Origin: Myceligenerans pegani
Lineage (GTDB): Bacteria; Actinomycetota; Actinomycetes; Actinomycetales; Cellulomonadaceae
NCBI RefSeq assembly: GCF_014892515.1
Contig: NZ_JADBGR010000109.1
Coordinates: forward strand, 30,958-94,957
Reading direction: 5' to 3'
Length of the DNA: 64,000 nucleotides
Below the pieces are notes generated by a model. It searched no databases. It saw only the letters and a program-made list of their open reading frames with translations, and was not told the origin of the DNA. The stretch's first letter is position 1. Each line of letters starts with the position of its first letter. This document shows, one piece after another, positions 46,904 to 55,092 of this stretch. The position numbers were made by a program, and so were the translations under genes.

Positions 46904-47575
46904 GTGGCGGAGAAGAAGGGACCGGCTCGCGAGGCCGGCGTGCTCGTCATCGGGCTGGGCCGGTTCGGTTCGTCGCTCGCGACGACGATGGACCGGCTGG
47001 GCGAGGACGTGCTCGCGGTGGAGAAGGACCAGTCGCTGGTGGCGCAGTGGTCCGGACGCATCCCGCTCGTGGAGGCCGACGCCTCGAACCCGGAGGCGCT
47101 CGAGCAGCTCGGCGCGAAGGACTTCGGGGCCGCGGTGGTCGGCGTCGGGTCGTCGCTCGAGGCGTCCGTGCTGATCACCGGGAACCTGGTGGACCTGGGC
47201 ACCCCGCAGATCTGGGCCAAGGCGATCTCCGCGGAGCACGGCCGCATCCTCACGCGGATCGGCGCCCATCACGTCGTCTTCCCCGAGGCCGACGCCGGCG
47301 CGCGGGTCGCGCACCTGGTCAGCGGCAAGCTGCTCGACTACATCGAGATCGAGGACGGCTTCACGATCGTCAAGATCCGCCCGCCGAAGGAGATGCAGGG
47401 GTTCACGCTGGCCCAGTCGAACATCCGGCGGAAGTACGGGATCACCGTGATGGGCGTGAAGTCGCCGGGCCAGGACTTCGTCTACGCGACGCCGGAGACG
47501 CGCGTCTCCGCGAACGACCTCCTGGTCTGCTCCGGCCACGCGGAGCTCCTGGAACGCTTCGCGGCGCGGCCCTGA
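46904..47575 (+). CDS. ktrA: Potassium uptake regulatory protein KtrA/TrkA
   Basis: 223 aa cytoplasmic gating subunit. RCK_N domain: VLVIGLGRFGSSLATTMDRL nucleotide loop, LAVEKDQSLVAQWSG and VEADASNPEALEQLG; RCK_C domain: IVKIRPPKEMQGFTLAQSNI to the C-terminus, which in related proteins binds c-di-AMP. GTG 46904 follows GAGAGGAACAC. It forms an operon with ktrB. Confidence 0.93.
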   Translation: MAEKKGPAREAGVLVIGLGRFGSSLATTMDRLGEDVLAVEKDQSLVAQWSGRIPLVEADASNPEALEQLGAKDFGAAVVGVGSSLEASVLITGNLVDLGTPQIWAKAISAEHGRILTRIGAHHVVFPEADAGARVAHLVSGKLLDYIEIEDGFTIVKIRPPKEMQGFTLAQSNIRRKYGITVMGVKSPGQDFVYATPETRVSANDLLVCSGHAELLERFAARP

Positions 47576-47593
47576 GCTGTGTTTTCCGGAGCC
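47575..47593 (+). repeat. TGTTTTCCGGAGCC motif after the ktrA stop
   Basis: AGCTGTGTTTTCCGGAGCC immediately follows the ktrA TGA in the sense direction. It is the same motif found after the acuC stop, inverted relative to it on the plus strand. Confidence 0.55.
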
Positions 47594-47612
47594 GTCGGAC
47601 GCGGCGCCACTC

Positions 47613-48419
47613 TCAATCCGTGAAGGTGCGACCGCGGATGCGGCGGCGGAGAGCCCGGAGCACCAGCCCGAACACCCATGCCGCACCCGCCCACGACGCC
47701 GTGCGGACGCCCCGGCCGGCCAGGCGCTGCGGCCGGCCGCGGAACTCGCGGATGGGCCAGCCCACCTCCTGGGCGTGGCGGCGCAGACGGATGTCCGGAT
47801 TGATCGGGCAGGGATGGCCGACGGCGTGCATCATCGGCAGGTCGTTGAGCGAGTCGCCGTACGCGTAGCTGGAGGTCAGGTCGATGCCCTCGGCGTCGGC
47901 GAGCTTGCGGACGGCGTCGGCCTTGGCCGCGCCGTGCATGAGATCGCCGACCAGGCGGCCGGTGTAGAACCCGTCCTCGTGCGCCGTCACGGTGCCCAGC
48001 GCCCCGGTCGCGCCGAGACGTCGCGCGATGAGCTCCGCGATCTCGACGGGCGTCGCCGTGATGAGCCAGACCTGGTGCCCGGCGGCGAGGTGCTCCTCCA
48101 GGAGACGGCGGGTGCCCGGGAAGATCCGCAGGGAGAGGACGGTGTCGTAGACCTCCTCGCCGAGCGTGGTGACCTCGGCGACGGTGCGGCCGGCGATCAG
48201 CTCGAGCGCCCGGTTGCGCACCTCGTCGATCTGCTCCCGGTTCTCGCCGAACAGCAGGTAGCGCGCCTGGATGAAGCCGAAGCGCAGCAGGTCACGGGTG
48301 CGGAAGAAGCCTCGCTGGTAGGCGGCACGGGCCAGGTGGAACGCGCTCGCACCGCGGATGATCGTGTTGTCGACGTCGAAGAAGGCCGCGGTGGCGGATG
48401 GGGGGTGCGTCGACGACAT
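47613..48419 (-). CDS. HAD-IB family hydrolase (SerB/CicA-like phosphatase)
   Basis: 268 aa. HAD motif I is AAFFDVDNTIIRGASAFHLA with nucleophile D15 and D17, motif II VWLITATPVEIAELIARRL, motif III Lys in HGAAKADAVRKLAD and motif IV YAYGDSLNDLPMMHAVGHPC. The C-terminus has one hydrophobic stretch (TASWAGAAWVFGLVLRALRR). Related proteins are annotated as SerB-like or acyltransferase-linked phosphatases; the substrate is unknown. ATG 48419 lies seven bases after TAGAGT. Confidence 0.88.
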   Translation of the reverse strand: MSSTHPPSATAAFFDVDNTIIRGASAFHLARAAYQRGFFRTRDLLRFGFIQARYLLFGENREQIDEVRNRALELIAGRTVAEVTTLGEEVYDTVLSLRIFPGTRRLLEEHLAAGHQVWLITATPVEIAELIARRLGATGALGTVTAHEDGFYTGRLVGDLMHGAAKADAVRKLADAEGIDLTSSYAYGDSLNDLPMMHAVGHPCPINPDIRLRRHAQEVGWPIREFRGRPQRLAGRGVRTASWAGAAWVFGLVLRALRRRIRGRTFTD

Positions 48420-48426
48420 GCGCCTC

Positions 48427-48432
48427 ACTCTA
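48427..48432 (-). promoter_or_regulatory. -10 box of the HAD hydrolase gene
   Basis: TAGAGT on the minus strand, seven bases (GAGGCGC), then ATG 48419. GAGG could alternatively act as a ribosome-binding site. Confidence 0.4.
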
Positions 48433-48546
48433 TCGGCGCACGGGCATGCGGAGTCGCACGTGAGGGGCCTTCCGGGAACGCCTGGTGCGCGCCCGCCCGC
48501 GCGTCCGCGGGCCGGGGTTCCGCACCGCGGCCGGCGACCGTCGTCG

Positions 48547-48552
48547 TAGGCT
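48547..48552 (+). promoter_or_regulatory. -10 box of the glutaredoxin-like gene
   Basis: TAGGCT, six bases (CTGCTC), then GTG 48559. Leaderless start predicted. Confidence 0.5.
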
Positions 48553-48558
48553 CTGCTC

Positions 48559-48813
48559 GTGACCACCTCCGAACCGCGCGTCGTCCTGTACACCCGGCCG
48601 TCCTGCCACCTGTGCGACACGGCCCGCGACGTCGTCGAGGCCGTCACGGCGGACACGGGTACGGGGTGGCGCGAGGTGGACATCTCCCACGGCCCGGAGT
48701 CCGGGGCGCTCACCGCGAAGTACGGGGAGTACGTGCCGGTCGTGGAAGTGGACGGTGTGCAGCAGGGATTCTGGCGCATCGATCCGGCACGACTGGCCCG
48801 TCTCCTGGCATGA
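48559..48813 (+). CDS. Glutaredoxin-family protein (DUF836-type)
   Basis: 84 aa thioredoxin-fold protein. The active-site motif is C16-H-L-C19 (VVLYTRPSCHLCDTARDVV), followed by WREVDIS and the cis-Pro segment YVPVVEVDGVQQGFWRIDPA. It is likely a thiol redox protein in the cytoplasm. It precedes rex by 60 bases and may be cotranscribed with it, as in many actinobacteria. Confidence 0.88.
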   Translation: MTTSEPRVVLYTRPSCHLCDTARDVVEAVTADTGTGWREVDISHGPESGALTAKYGEYVPVVEVDGVQQGFWRIDPARLARLLA

Positions 48814-48823
48814 TCTGACGAGC

Positions 48824-48871
48824 AAAGGAGCGAGCCCGGCGGACGTCGTCGTCCCGGGAAAGGAGCGAGCC
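48824..48871 (+). repeat. Direct repeat of AAAGGAGCGAGCC before rex
   Basis: AAAGGAGCGAGCC occurs at 48824-48836 and again at 48859-48871. The second copy is the rex ribosome-binding site, eight bases before GTG 48874; the first is a duplicate with no start codon after it. Confidence 0.65.
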
Positions 48872-48873
48872 GC

Positions 48874-49527
48874 GTGGCCGAACTCAGCGAGAACGCTGTC
48901 CCGGCGGCGACCGTGGGTCGTCTGCCCTACTACCTGCGCGCCCTGCGGGACCTGGCGGACGAGGGTGTTCCGCTGACGTCCTCGTCGGAGCTGGCCGAAC
49001 GGGCCGGCGTGGGGTCGGCGCAACTGCGCAAGGACCTGTCGTTCCTGGGCTCGTTCGGCACGCGTGGCGTGGGGTACGACGTCACGTCGCTGGCCGACTA
49101 CATCAAGGCCGCCCTGGGGCTCGAGTCGGAGCACCGCCTGGCGATCGTCGGGATCGGTAACCTCGGTCACGCCCTCGCGAACTACTCGGGCTACGCGCAA
49201 CGCGGGTTCCAGGTCGCGGCGCTGCTGGACGCCTCCCCGGACGTGGTGGGCACGGAGGTCGCGGGGATCAGGGTGGACGACGTCGCCGACCTGCCCGCCG
49301 TGATCGCCGAGCGCCGGGTGTCCATGGTGGTCCTCGCGACCCCCGGCGGCGTGGCACAGGGCGTCGCGGAAAAGGTGGTCGCTGCGGGCGTGCGGGAGAT
49401 CCTGAACTTCGCGCCGACCGCTCTGCAGGTCCCGGAGGACGTGGTGGTCCGCTCGGTCGACGTCGGCGGCGAGCTGCAGATCCTCGCGTTCCACGCGGCG
49501 GCACGAGCGGCGGGCGCGGAGGACTGA
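48874..49527 (+). CDS. rex: Redox-sensing transcriptional repressor Rex
   Basis: NADH/NAD+-sensing repressor, 217 aa. N-terminal winged helix (ATVGRLPYYLRALRDLADEG; SAQLRKDLSFLGSFGTRGVG YDV) and C-terminal Rossmann domain (LAIVGIGNLGHALANYSGYA; NFAPTALQVPEDVVVRSVDV). In Streptomyces Rex represses respiratory genes when NADH is low and binds TTGTGAANNNNTTCACAA; a site of this type lies before menJ-nuo in this window. The usual hemA gene does not follow. No Rex site is seen before rex itself. Confidence 0.95.
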   Translation: MAELSENAVPAATVGRLPYYLRALRDLADEGVPLTSSSELAERAGVGSAQLRKDLSFLGSFGTRGVGYDVTSLADYIKAALGLESEHRLAIVGIGNLGHALANYSGYAQRGFQVAALLDASPDVVGTEVAGIRVDDVADLPAVIAERRVSMVVLATPGGVAQGVAEKVVAAGVREILNFAPTALQVPEDVVVRSVDVGGELQILAFHAAARAAGAED

Positions 49528-49532
49528 CCACG

Positions 49533-49594
49533 AGAAACGGCGGCAGACGCCGCGCGACGTCGAAAGACGTCGTCGCAGGTCAGCCGCCGTTTCT
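49533..49594. terminator. Bidirectional terminator between rex and mmsB
   Basis: AGAAACGGCGGC (49533-49544) and GCCGCCGTTTCT (49583-49594) form a perfect 12-bp outer stem; inside, GACGTC-GAAA-GACGTC forms a second stem. It lies between convergent genes. Confidence 0.8.
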
Positions 49595-49602
49595 GCGGAG
49601 CG

Positions 49603-50787
49603 TCAGGCCGTACGGGCCCCCGCGCGCTTCTTGTTCCAGATGTCGAAGCCGACGGCGAGCAGCAGCACCAGGCCCTTGACCACCTGCTGAACCGACTGGT
49701 CGACGCCCAGCAGGGACATGCCGTTCGACATGACCGCCATGATCAGGCCACCGATCATGGCGCCGGGGATCGTGCCGATACCGCCGGTCACCGCGGCGCC
49801 GCCGATGAAGCAGGCGGCGATCGCGTCGAGCTCGAACATCTCACCGGCGCCCGGCTGCGCCGCGTTGGACCGCGACGAGAAGACGATGCCGGCGATCGAG
49901 GCGAGGAAGCCCATGTTCAGGAAGATCAGGAAGTTGACCCGCTTCACCCGAACGCCGGACAGCTGCGCCGCGGCGAGGTTGCCGCCGATCGCGTACACGT
50001 GGCGCCCGAAGATGCTGTGCTTCGTGATCATCGTGTAGGCGATGATGAGCGCGGCAAGGACGATCAGCACGATCGGCAGGCCGCGGCTCGTGGCGAGCTG
50101 CCACGCGAACCACATCACGACGGCGGCGACCAGCACGATCTTGGCCGCGAACAGCCAGATCGCCTCGACGTCCTGGTTGTAGGACAGCTTCGCGCGCCGG
50201 TTGCGGTAGCTCGCCACCGCGTACCCGGCGACGGCGATCCCGAAGATCAGGAGCGTCAGCGTGTCGTAGCCGTAACCACCCAGCAGGCCGTTGAGGAAGC
50301 CGCGCCCGATCTGGCCGTACTCCCCGGGGAACGGCGACAGCGACATGTTGTCGAGCACGAGCAGTGTGAGACCCCGGAACAGCAGCATGCCGGCCAGGGT
50401 CACGATGAATGCGGGGATCCCGACGTACGCCACCCAGAAGCCCTGCCACACGCCGATGAGCAACCCCGTGGCGACGGCCGCCAGGACACCCACCCACCAG
50501 GGGAAGCCCTCCCGGACGACGACCACGGCCGCGATGGCACCCGTCAGCGCGACGACCGACCCCACGGAGAGGTCGATGTGTCCCCCGACGATCACGATCA
50601 GCATGCCGATCGCGAGGATCAGGATGTATGAGTACTGCAGCACGAGGTTGCTGAGGTTGCCCGGGCTGAGGAGCCGCCCGTCGGTCATGAACGCGAACAT
50701 CCCGACGATCACGACGAACGCGAAGGCGATCCCGCTGGATCGCACGTTCTGGGTGATCAGATCCTTCAGATTCCCGATGGTGGTCAT
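49603..50787 (-). CDS. mmsB: Multiple monosaccharide ABC transporter permease
   Basis: 394 aa, about ten helices of the BPD_transp_2 family. Signatures are [43 protein letters not shown] and [20 protein letters not shown]. It begins at ATG 50787, overlapping the ATPase stop (ATGA). With mmsA and chvE it forms a xylose/arabinose/glucose/galactose-type importer; the sugar is not shown by sequence. Confidence 0.92.
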   Translation of the reverse strand: MTTIGNLKDLITQNVRSSGIAFAFVVIVGMFAFMTDGRLLSPGNLSNLVLQYSYILILAIGMLIVIVGGHIDLSVGSVVALTGAIAAVVVVREGFPWWVGVLAAVATGLLIGVWQGFWVAYVGIPAFIVTLAGMLLFRGLTLLVLDNMSLSPFPGEYGQIGRGFLNGLLGGYGYDTLTLLIFGIAVAGYAVASYRNRRAKLSYNQDVEAIWLFAAKIVLVAAVVMWFAWQLATSRGLPIVLIVLAALIIAYTMITKHSIFGRHVYAIGGNLAAAQLSGVRVKRVNFLIFLNMGFLASIAGIVFSSRSNAAQPGAGEMFELDAIAACFIGGAAVTGGIGTIPGAMIGGLIMAVMSNGMSLLGVDQSVQQVVKGLVLLLAVGFDIWNKKRAGARTA

Positions 50788-52349
50788 GCGTCGGCCTCCT
50801 GTGTCATGAGCGACATCAGTCCTTCCTGGGTGGCCGACGCGACGTCGACCTCGCCGGTGATGCGTCCGGCGGCGAGGGTGTAGATCCGGTCGCAGATCCC
50901 CAGGAGCTCGGGGAGCTCCGAGGAGATCACCAGGACGGCCTTGCCGTCCGCGACCATCTTGTTGATGAGGGTGTAGATCTCGTACTTCGCGCCGACGTCG
51001 ATCCCGCGCGTCGGCTCGTCGAGGATGAGCACCTCGGGGTCGGTGTAGATCCACTTGGACAGGGCGACCTTCTGCTGGTTGCCCCCGGAGAGCTTGCCGA
51101 CGGGTACCAGCACGTTCGGCGTGCGGGTGCCCATGGACTCGCGGTACTCCTCGGCGACGCGCAGTTCCTCGTGCTCGTTCACCCAGCCCGCGCGGGACAG
51201 CTTCGGCAGGCCGGCCGCCGAGGTGTTGCGCCGCACGTCCTCGATGAGGTTGAGGCCGAGCTGCTTGCGGTCCTCCGACACGTACGCGATGCCCGCGTCG
51301 ATGGCGTTCGACACGTGCTTCACCGAGACCTCGCGACCGTGCACCAGCACGCGCCCGGAGATGTCCCGCCCGTACGAGTGGCCGAACACGGACATGGCGA
51401 GCTCGGTGCGGCCCGCGCCCATGAGGCCAGCGATGCCGACCACCTCGCCGGCCCGCACGTTCAGGTTTGCCTTGTCCACCATGACGCGCCCCGGCTGGGT
51501 CGGGTGGTGCACCGTCCAGTCCTCGATCCGGAGCACCTCCTCCCCGATCACCGGCGTGCGGTCGGGGAACCGGTTGTCGAGCGACCGACCGACCATCCCG
51601 CGGATGATCCGGTCCTGCGTGCTCTCCGGCTCGGCCATGTCGAGGGTCTCGATGGTGCGGCCGTCCCGGATGATCGTGGTGCGGTCGGCGATCGCGGCGA
51701 TCTCCCCCAGCTTGTGGGAGATGATGATGCAGGTCACGCCCTCCTCGCGGAGACGACGCAGGATGTCGAGCAGGTGCTCGGAGTCCTGGTCGTTGAGCGC
51801 CGCGGTCGGCTCGTCGAGGATGAGCAGGCGCACCTCCTTGGACAGCGCCTTGGCGATCTCGACGAGCTGCTGCTTGCCCACGCCGAGGGTCGAGACGGGC
51901 GTCGTCGGGGACTCCGTGAGTCCGACCCGGGCCAGCAGTTCGGCGGCCGCCGTGTTCGTCCTGTTCCAGTCGATGAACTCCCCTGCCCGGCGCCTCTCGT
52001 TGCCGAGGAAGATGTTCTCCGCGATCGACAGGTACGGGACGAGGGCGAGCTCCTGGTGGATGATCACCACGCCGCGCGCCTCGGAGTCGTTGATCGTCCG
52101 GAACGACGCCGGGGCGCCGTCGAGCACGATCTCCCCCTCGTACGTGCCGTGCGGGTAGACGCCCGACAGCACCTTCATGAGGGTGGACTTGCCGGCGCCG
52201 TTCTCGCCGCAGATCGCGTGGATCTCGCCGCGGTCGACCGACAGGTTGACGTCCGAGAGCGCCTTGACGCCCGGGAACGTCTTCGTGATGCCCCGCATCT
52301 CGAGGATGGGGCCGTCACCTTCAGCGGGTGACGCAGTGGATTCAGACAT
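50784..52349 (-). CDS. mmsA: Multiple monosaccharide ABC transporter ATP-binding protein
   Basis: 521 aa with two fused ATPase domains. The first has Walker [19 protein letters not shown] and Walker [15 protein letters not shown]; the second has the degenerate Walker [19 protein letters not shown], an intact signature [15 protein letters not shown] and Walker [14 protein letters not shown]. This asymmetry is typical of XylG/MglA/RbsA-class proteins. It is separated from chvE by two strong hairpins. Confidence 0.93.
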   Translation of the reverse strand: MSESTASPAEGDGPILEMRGITKTFPGVKALSDVNLSVDRGEIHAICGENGAGKSTLMKVLSGVYPHGTYEGEIVLDGAPASFRTINDSEARGVVIIHQELALVPYLSIAENIFLGNERRRAGEFIDWNRTNTAAAELLARVGLTESPTTPVSTLGVGKQQLVEIAKALSKEVRLLILDEPTAALNDQDSEHLLDILRRLREEGVTCIIISHKLGEIAAIADRTTIIRDGRTIETLDMAEPESTQDRIIRGMVGRSLDNRFPDRTPVIGEEVLRIEDWTVHHPTQPGRVMVDKANLNVRAGEVVGIAGLMGAGRTELAMSVFGHSYGRDISGRVLVHGREVSVKHVSNAIDAGIAYVSEDRKQLGLNLIEDVRRNTSAAGLPKLSRAGWVNEHEELRVAEEYRESMGTRTPNVLVPVGKLSGGNQQKVALSKWIYTDPEVLILDEPTRGIDVGAKYEIYTLINKMVADGKAVLVISSELPELLGICDRIYTLAAGRITGEVDVASATQEGLMSLMTQEADA

Positions 52350-52387
52350 GCGCTGTCCTTGTTCTCTTGCGGCCTCGACGACCGGAG

Positions 52388-52430
52388 ATGCCGGGGCGGG
52401 AGTTCCCTACGGAACGCCGCGCCCCGGCAT
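52388..52430 (-). terminator. Attenuator-like hairpin 1 between chvE and mmsA
   Basis: ATGCCGGGGCG (52388-52398) and CGCCCCGGCAT (52420-52430), perfect 11 bp, enclosing GTTCC-CTAC-GGAAC. Between a binding-protein gene and its ATPase, such stems usually protect the upstream mRNA and cut down read-through. Confidence 0.65.
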
Positions 52431-52440
52431 GCCTCCGCCG

Positions 52441-52478
52441 CCGGGGCGGGAAATCGCGGCTGCGATTCACCGCCCCGG
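52441..52478 (-). terminator. Attenuator-like hairpin 2 between chvE and mmsA
   Basis: CCGGGGCGG (52441-52449) and CCGCCCCGG (52470-52478), perfect 9 bp, enclosing ATCGC-GGCT-GCGAT. It shares its GCCGGGGCGG core with hairpin 1. Confidence 0.6.
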
Positions 52479-52515
52479 CTCGGGGTGCGGGATTCCGGCG
52501 GTCAGGAGTGAGACG

Positions 52516-53682
52516 TCACTCGGTGTCGGCGACGCCCGACTCGACCTCTTCGGCCGTCCAGTACCCGGAGTCGACCAGCTCGGACTCGATGTTGTCCGCG
52601 TAGACCGTCACCACCGGCAGGAGGTACGACGGGACGACCTTCAGGCCGTTGTCGTAGTCGGTGGTGTTGTTGGCCTCGGGCTCCTCGCCGGCGAGCAGGG
52701 CCTCGGCGGCGGTCACGGCCTGGTCGGCGAGCAGGCGGGTGTCCTTGAAGATCGTCGAGTCCTGCACGCCGTCGGCGATCAGCTTGACCGACGCGATCTC
52801 GGCGTCCTGCCCGGTGATGACGGGCATGGCGTCGTCCTCGTAGCCGGCGCTGCGCAGCGCCTCGATGATGCCGCGCGACAGGCCGTCGTACGGCGAGAGC
52901 ACGCCGTCGACCTGCTCGTTGCCGTCGTAGTGCGCGGTGAGGAGGTCCTCCATGCGGCTCTGCGCGTTCTCCTGCAGCCAGCGCTGGGTCGCGGCCTGGT
53001 CGATGTCGGTCTGCTCCGACGGCACCACGAGCGTGCCGTCATCGATGAGCGGCTCGAGCACGGACATCGCGCCGTCCCAGAAGAAGTGCGCGTTGTTGTC
53101 GTCCAGCGAGCCGGCGAACAGCTCGACGTTGAACGGGCCCTCGGGCGCGTCCTCGACCGGCTCGCCCTCCTCGTCCACCAGGCCGAGGCCGTTGAGCAGA
53201 GCGTTCGCCTGCGCGACACCCACCTGGAAGTTGTCGAAGGACACGTAGAAGTCGACGTCCTCCGAGTCACGGATCAGGCGGTCGTACGAGATGACCGGGA
53301 TGTCCTGCGCGGCGGCAGCCTCGAGCTGGCCGGTCAGGGTGGTCCCGTCGATTGCGGCGATGATCAGGGCCTCCGCACCCGCGTTGATCATCGCGTCGAT
53401 CTGCTGCTGCTGCGTCGGGATGTCGTCGCCCGCGAACTGCAGGTCGACCTCATACCCGGCAGCCTCCAGCCCTTCCTCCACAGCCGCGCCGTCCGCGATC
53501 CATCGCTCGGACGTCTCGGTCGGCATCGCCACGCCGACGAGGCCGCCCTCCTCCGCGCCCGCGTCGTCGCCTGCGCCACTGCCGCCACCGGCACCTTCAC
53601 CGCCGCACGCGGCGAGCGTGACGGCCAGTGCACCGGTCGCGACCGCAGCGATCGCCCGGCTGTACCAGAGCTTGTTTGCCAT
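52516..53682 (-). CDS. chvE: Multiple monosaccharide ABC transporter substrate-binding lipoprotein
   Basis: 388 aa periplasmic-binding-protein type 1 lipoprotein. Signal: AVATGALAVTLAAC with lipobox LAAC, C26. Mature domain: LVGVAMPTETSERWIADGAA, DDIPTQQQQIDAMINAGAEA, DGVLSPYDGLSRGIIEALRS and ITGQDAEIASVKLIADGVQD, as in ChvE/XylF proteins. ATG 53682 follows GAGGAGACCTC. A LacI-type operator lies 53 bases upstream. It is the first gene of the chvE-mmsA-mmsB operon. Confidence 0.92.
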   Translation of the reverse strand: MANKLWYSRAIAAVATGALAVTLAACGGEGAGGGSGAGDDAGAEEGGLVGVAMPTETSERWIADGAAVEEGLEAAGYEVDLQFAGDDIPTQQQQIDAMINAGAEALIIAAIDGTTLTGQLEAAAAQDIPVISYDRLIRDSEDVDFYVSFDNFQVGVAQANALLNGLGLVDEEGEPVEDAPEGPFNVELFAGSLDDNNAHFFWDGAMSVLEPLIDDGTLVVPSEQTDIDQAATQRWLQENAQSRMEDLLTAHYDGNEQVDGVLSPYDGLSRGIIEALRSAGYEDDAMPVITGQDAEIASVKLIADGVQDSTIFKDTRLLADQAVTAAEALLAGEEPEANNTTDYDNGLKVVPSYLLPVVTVYADNIESELVDSGYWTAEEVESGVADTE

Positions 53683-53734
53683 GAGGTCTCCTCTTCGAGA
53701 GTTACCGGATCCCTTGCCCGGCACTACCCGCAGA

Positions 53735-53748
53735 TGTTAACGCTCACA
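53735..53748. promoter_or_regulatory. LacI-family operator upstream of chvE
   Basis: TGTTAACGCTCACA fits TGTNANCGNTNACA, the central-CG palindrome of LacI-family repressors. It differs from the three operators of the arabinan cluster, so another regulator outside the window is likely. Confidence 0.6.
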
Positions 53749-53889
53749 CCAACCTGCCCCAAAGCCGCCGGTGTCACGATCCCGTCACGACTGCGCGGCG
53801 CAAAACTACCAATCCCTCCCGCCCCGGAACAAGCCGCCCTGCCCCCGCCCCACCGGCCCTCGCTGGGCGCCTCCGCCAGGCACCCCACC

Positions 53890-53985
53890 GCGGGCGATCG
53901 GTCCATCCGTGAGTGATCGGCAGATCGAACGACCGATCTTTCACAGAGGGGCCGACCGCGCGGTCGGTCACGCGATGACCGACCG
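53890..53985. repeat. GGTCGG-arm palindromic element, copy C
   Basis: Two parts. Part 1 (53909-53944) begins GTGAGTGATCGGCAG and ends CCGATCTTTCAC, an imperfect 36-nt inverted repeat. Part 2 has CCGACCGCGCGGTCGG, a perfect 16-bp palindrome, overlapping CGGTCGGTCA-CGCGA-TGACCGACCG (53961-53985). Bases 53890-53944 align in inverted orientation with 63898-63952, 46 of 55 identical. Confidence 0.85.
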
Positions 53986-54018
53986 CCGTCCTCCAGCCAC
54001 CCGCCCGCGTACCCCGGC

Positions 54019-55092
54019 TCACCCTGGGGCCACGCTCGGCCAGCCCTCCCCGTCCCACTCCAGTTCCCGGACGGCCAGCGTCGGCGCGCCGCCGGCGTCG
54101 CCGTCGTAGAAGTGGAACGCCAGGTAGTACGCCGACGACGGCGAGCCCGGCTCGCCCACCACCGACACCGTCTGCCCACCGGGCCCGATCATCCGGCCCG
54201 AGGTGCTCGCCACCTCCGTGCCGCCGCCGAGCATCATGTCCTTGCCGTCGGCGTCGAGGTAGGGCCCCGTGACCTCCCGCGAGCGCCCCACCATGATCCG
54301 GTAGGTCGAGTCGACGCCGCTGCAGCACTTGTCCCAGGAGACGAACAGGTAGTACCAGCCGTCGCGCCGCACGACGAACGGTGCCTCGATCGCGTTGTCG
54401 GGCACGCCGACCCGCGACGCGACGGCGACCGGCTCGGCGCCGTCGACGGGCTTCCCCGAGGGCCACTCCAGCGGCACGAGCTGGATGCCGCCCCAGAACG
54501 ACCCGAAGAACAGCCACGGCGTGCCGTCGGCGTCCTCGACGACACCCGGGTCGATGGCGTTGTAGTGCGTCTCGCCAGGTGTGGACCGCACCACGACGCC
54601 GTGGTCCTCCCACCCGTAGTCCGGGTCCGCGGGGTCCAAGGTCGTGCCGGTGGCCAGTCCGATCGCGGAGTCGTTCGAGCCGAACGTGGACGCCGAGTAG
54701 TAGAGGTACCAGGTCCCGTCGTGCCGGTAGAGCTCGGGCGCCCAGTAGTTCTCGACGCCGGCGACGCCGGTCGCCTCGTCCCGCACCCATTCCGGGTCGC
54801 CGGCCTGGTCCCAGGCGGTGCCCGCCTCGGCCCAGGTGACACCGCCGTCGTCGGACCTGAGGATGCGCGGGGCGCCGAACCCCTGGCGGACGTCGCCGGT
54901 CCCGTAGACGAACCACGGTTCGCCGTCGCCCCCGGCCACGAGGGCCGGGTCGTGGATGCCGAGGTCGCCGGCGGAGGCAAGGTCCGTGGTGCCCGACGAC
55001 GGCGCCCCGCCGCGCGTCATCACGTAGGCGCCGCCGGCTCCGCCGACCGCGAGCAGTCCTGCGATCAGCCCGATCACCACGCCGCGCCTCAC
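54019..55092 (-). CDS. GH43 family arabinan-active glycosidase (membrane-anchored)
   Basis: 357 aa. A signal-anchor (VIGLIAGLLAVGGAGGAYVM, residues 6-25) precedes a five-bladed beta-propeller. GH43 landmarks are the base D48 (LGIHDPALVAGG), VENYWAPELYRHDGTWYLYY, THYNAIDPGVVEDADGTPWL and the acid in DNAIEAPFVVRRDGWYYLF. The pattern fits endo-1,5-alpha-L-arabinanase or arabinofuranosidase subfamilies; which one cannot be decided. GTG 55092 overlaps the GH51 stop (GTGA). Together they would cut arabinan and release arabinose. Confidence 0.85.
   Translation of the reverse strand: MRRGVVIGLIAGLLAVGGAGGAYVMTRGGAPSSGTTDLASAGDLGIHDPALVAGGDGEPWFVYGTGDVRQGFGAPRILRSDDGGVTWAEAGTAWDQAGDPEWVRDEATGVAGVENYWAPELYRHDGTWYLYYSASTFGSNDSAIGLATGTTLDPADPDYGWEDHGVVVRSTPGETHYNAIDPGVVEDADGTPWLFFGSFWGGIQLVPLEWPSGKPVDGAEPVAVASRVGVPDNAIEAPFVVRRDGWYYLFVSWDKCCSGVDSTYRIMVGRSREVTGPYLDADGKDMMLGGGTEVASTSGRMIGPGGQTVSVVGEPGSPSSAYYLAFHFYDGDAGGAPTLAVRELEWDGEGWPSVAPG

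Larger units (their letters stand above)
53683..54018. other. 336-bp gene-free region between chvE and the GH43 gene
   Basis: The chvE-proximal 70 bases hold its ribosome-binding site and a LacI-type operator. The rest is dominated by palindromic element C. No ORF of plausible codon structure is seen. Confidence 0.6.
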
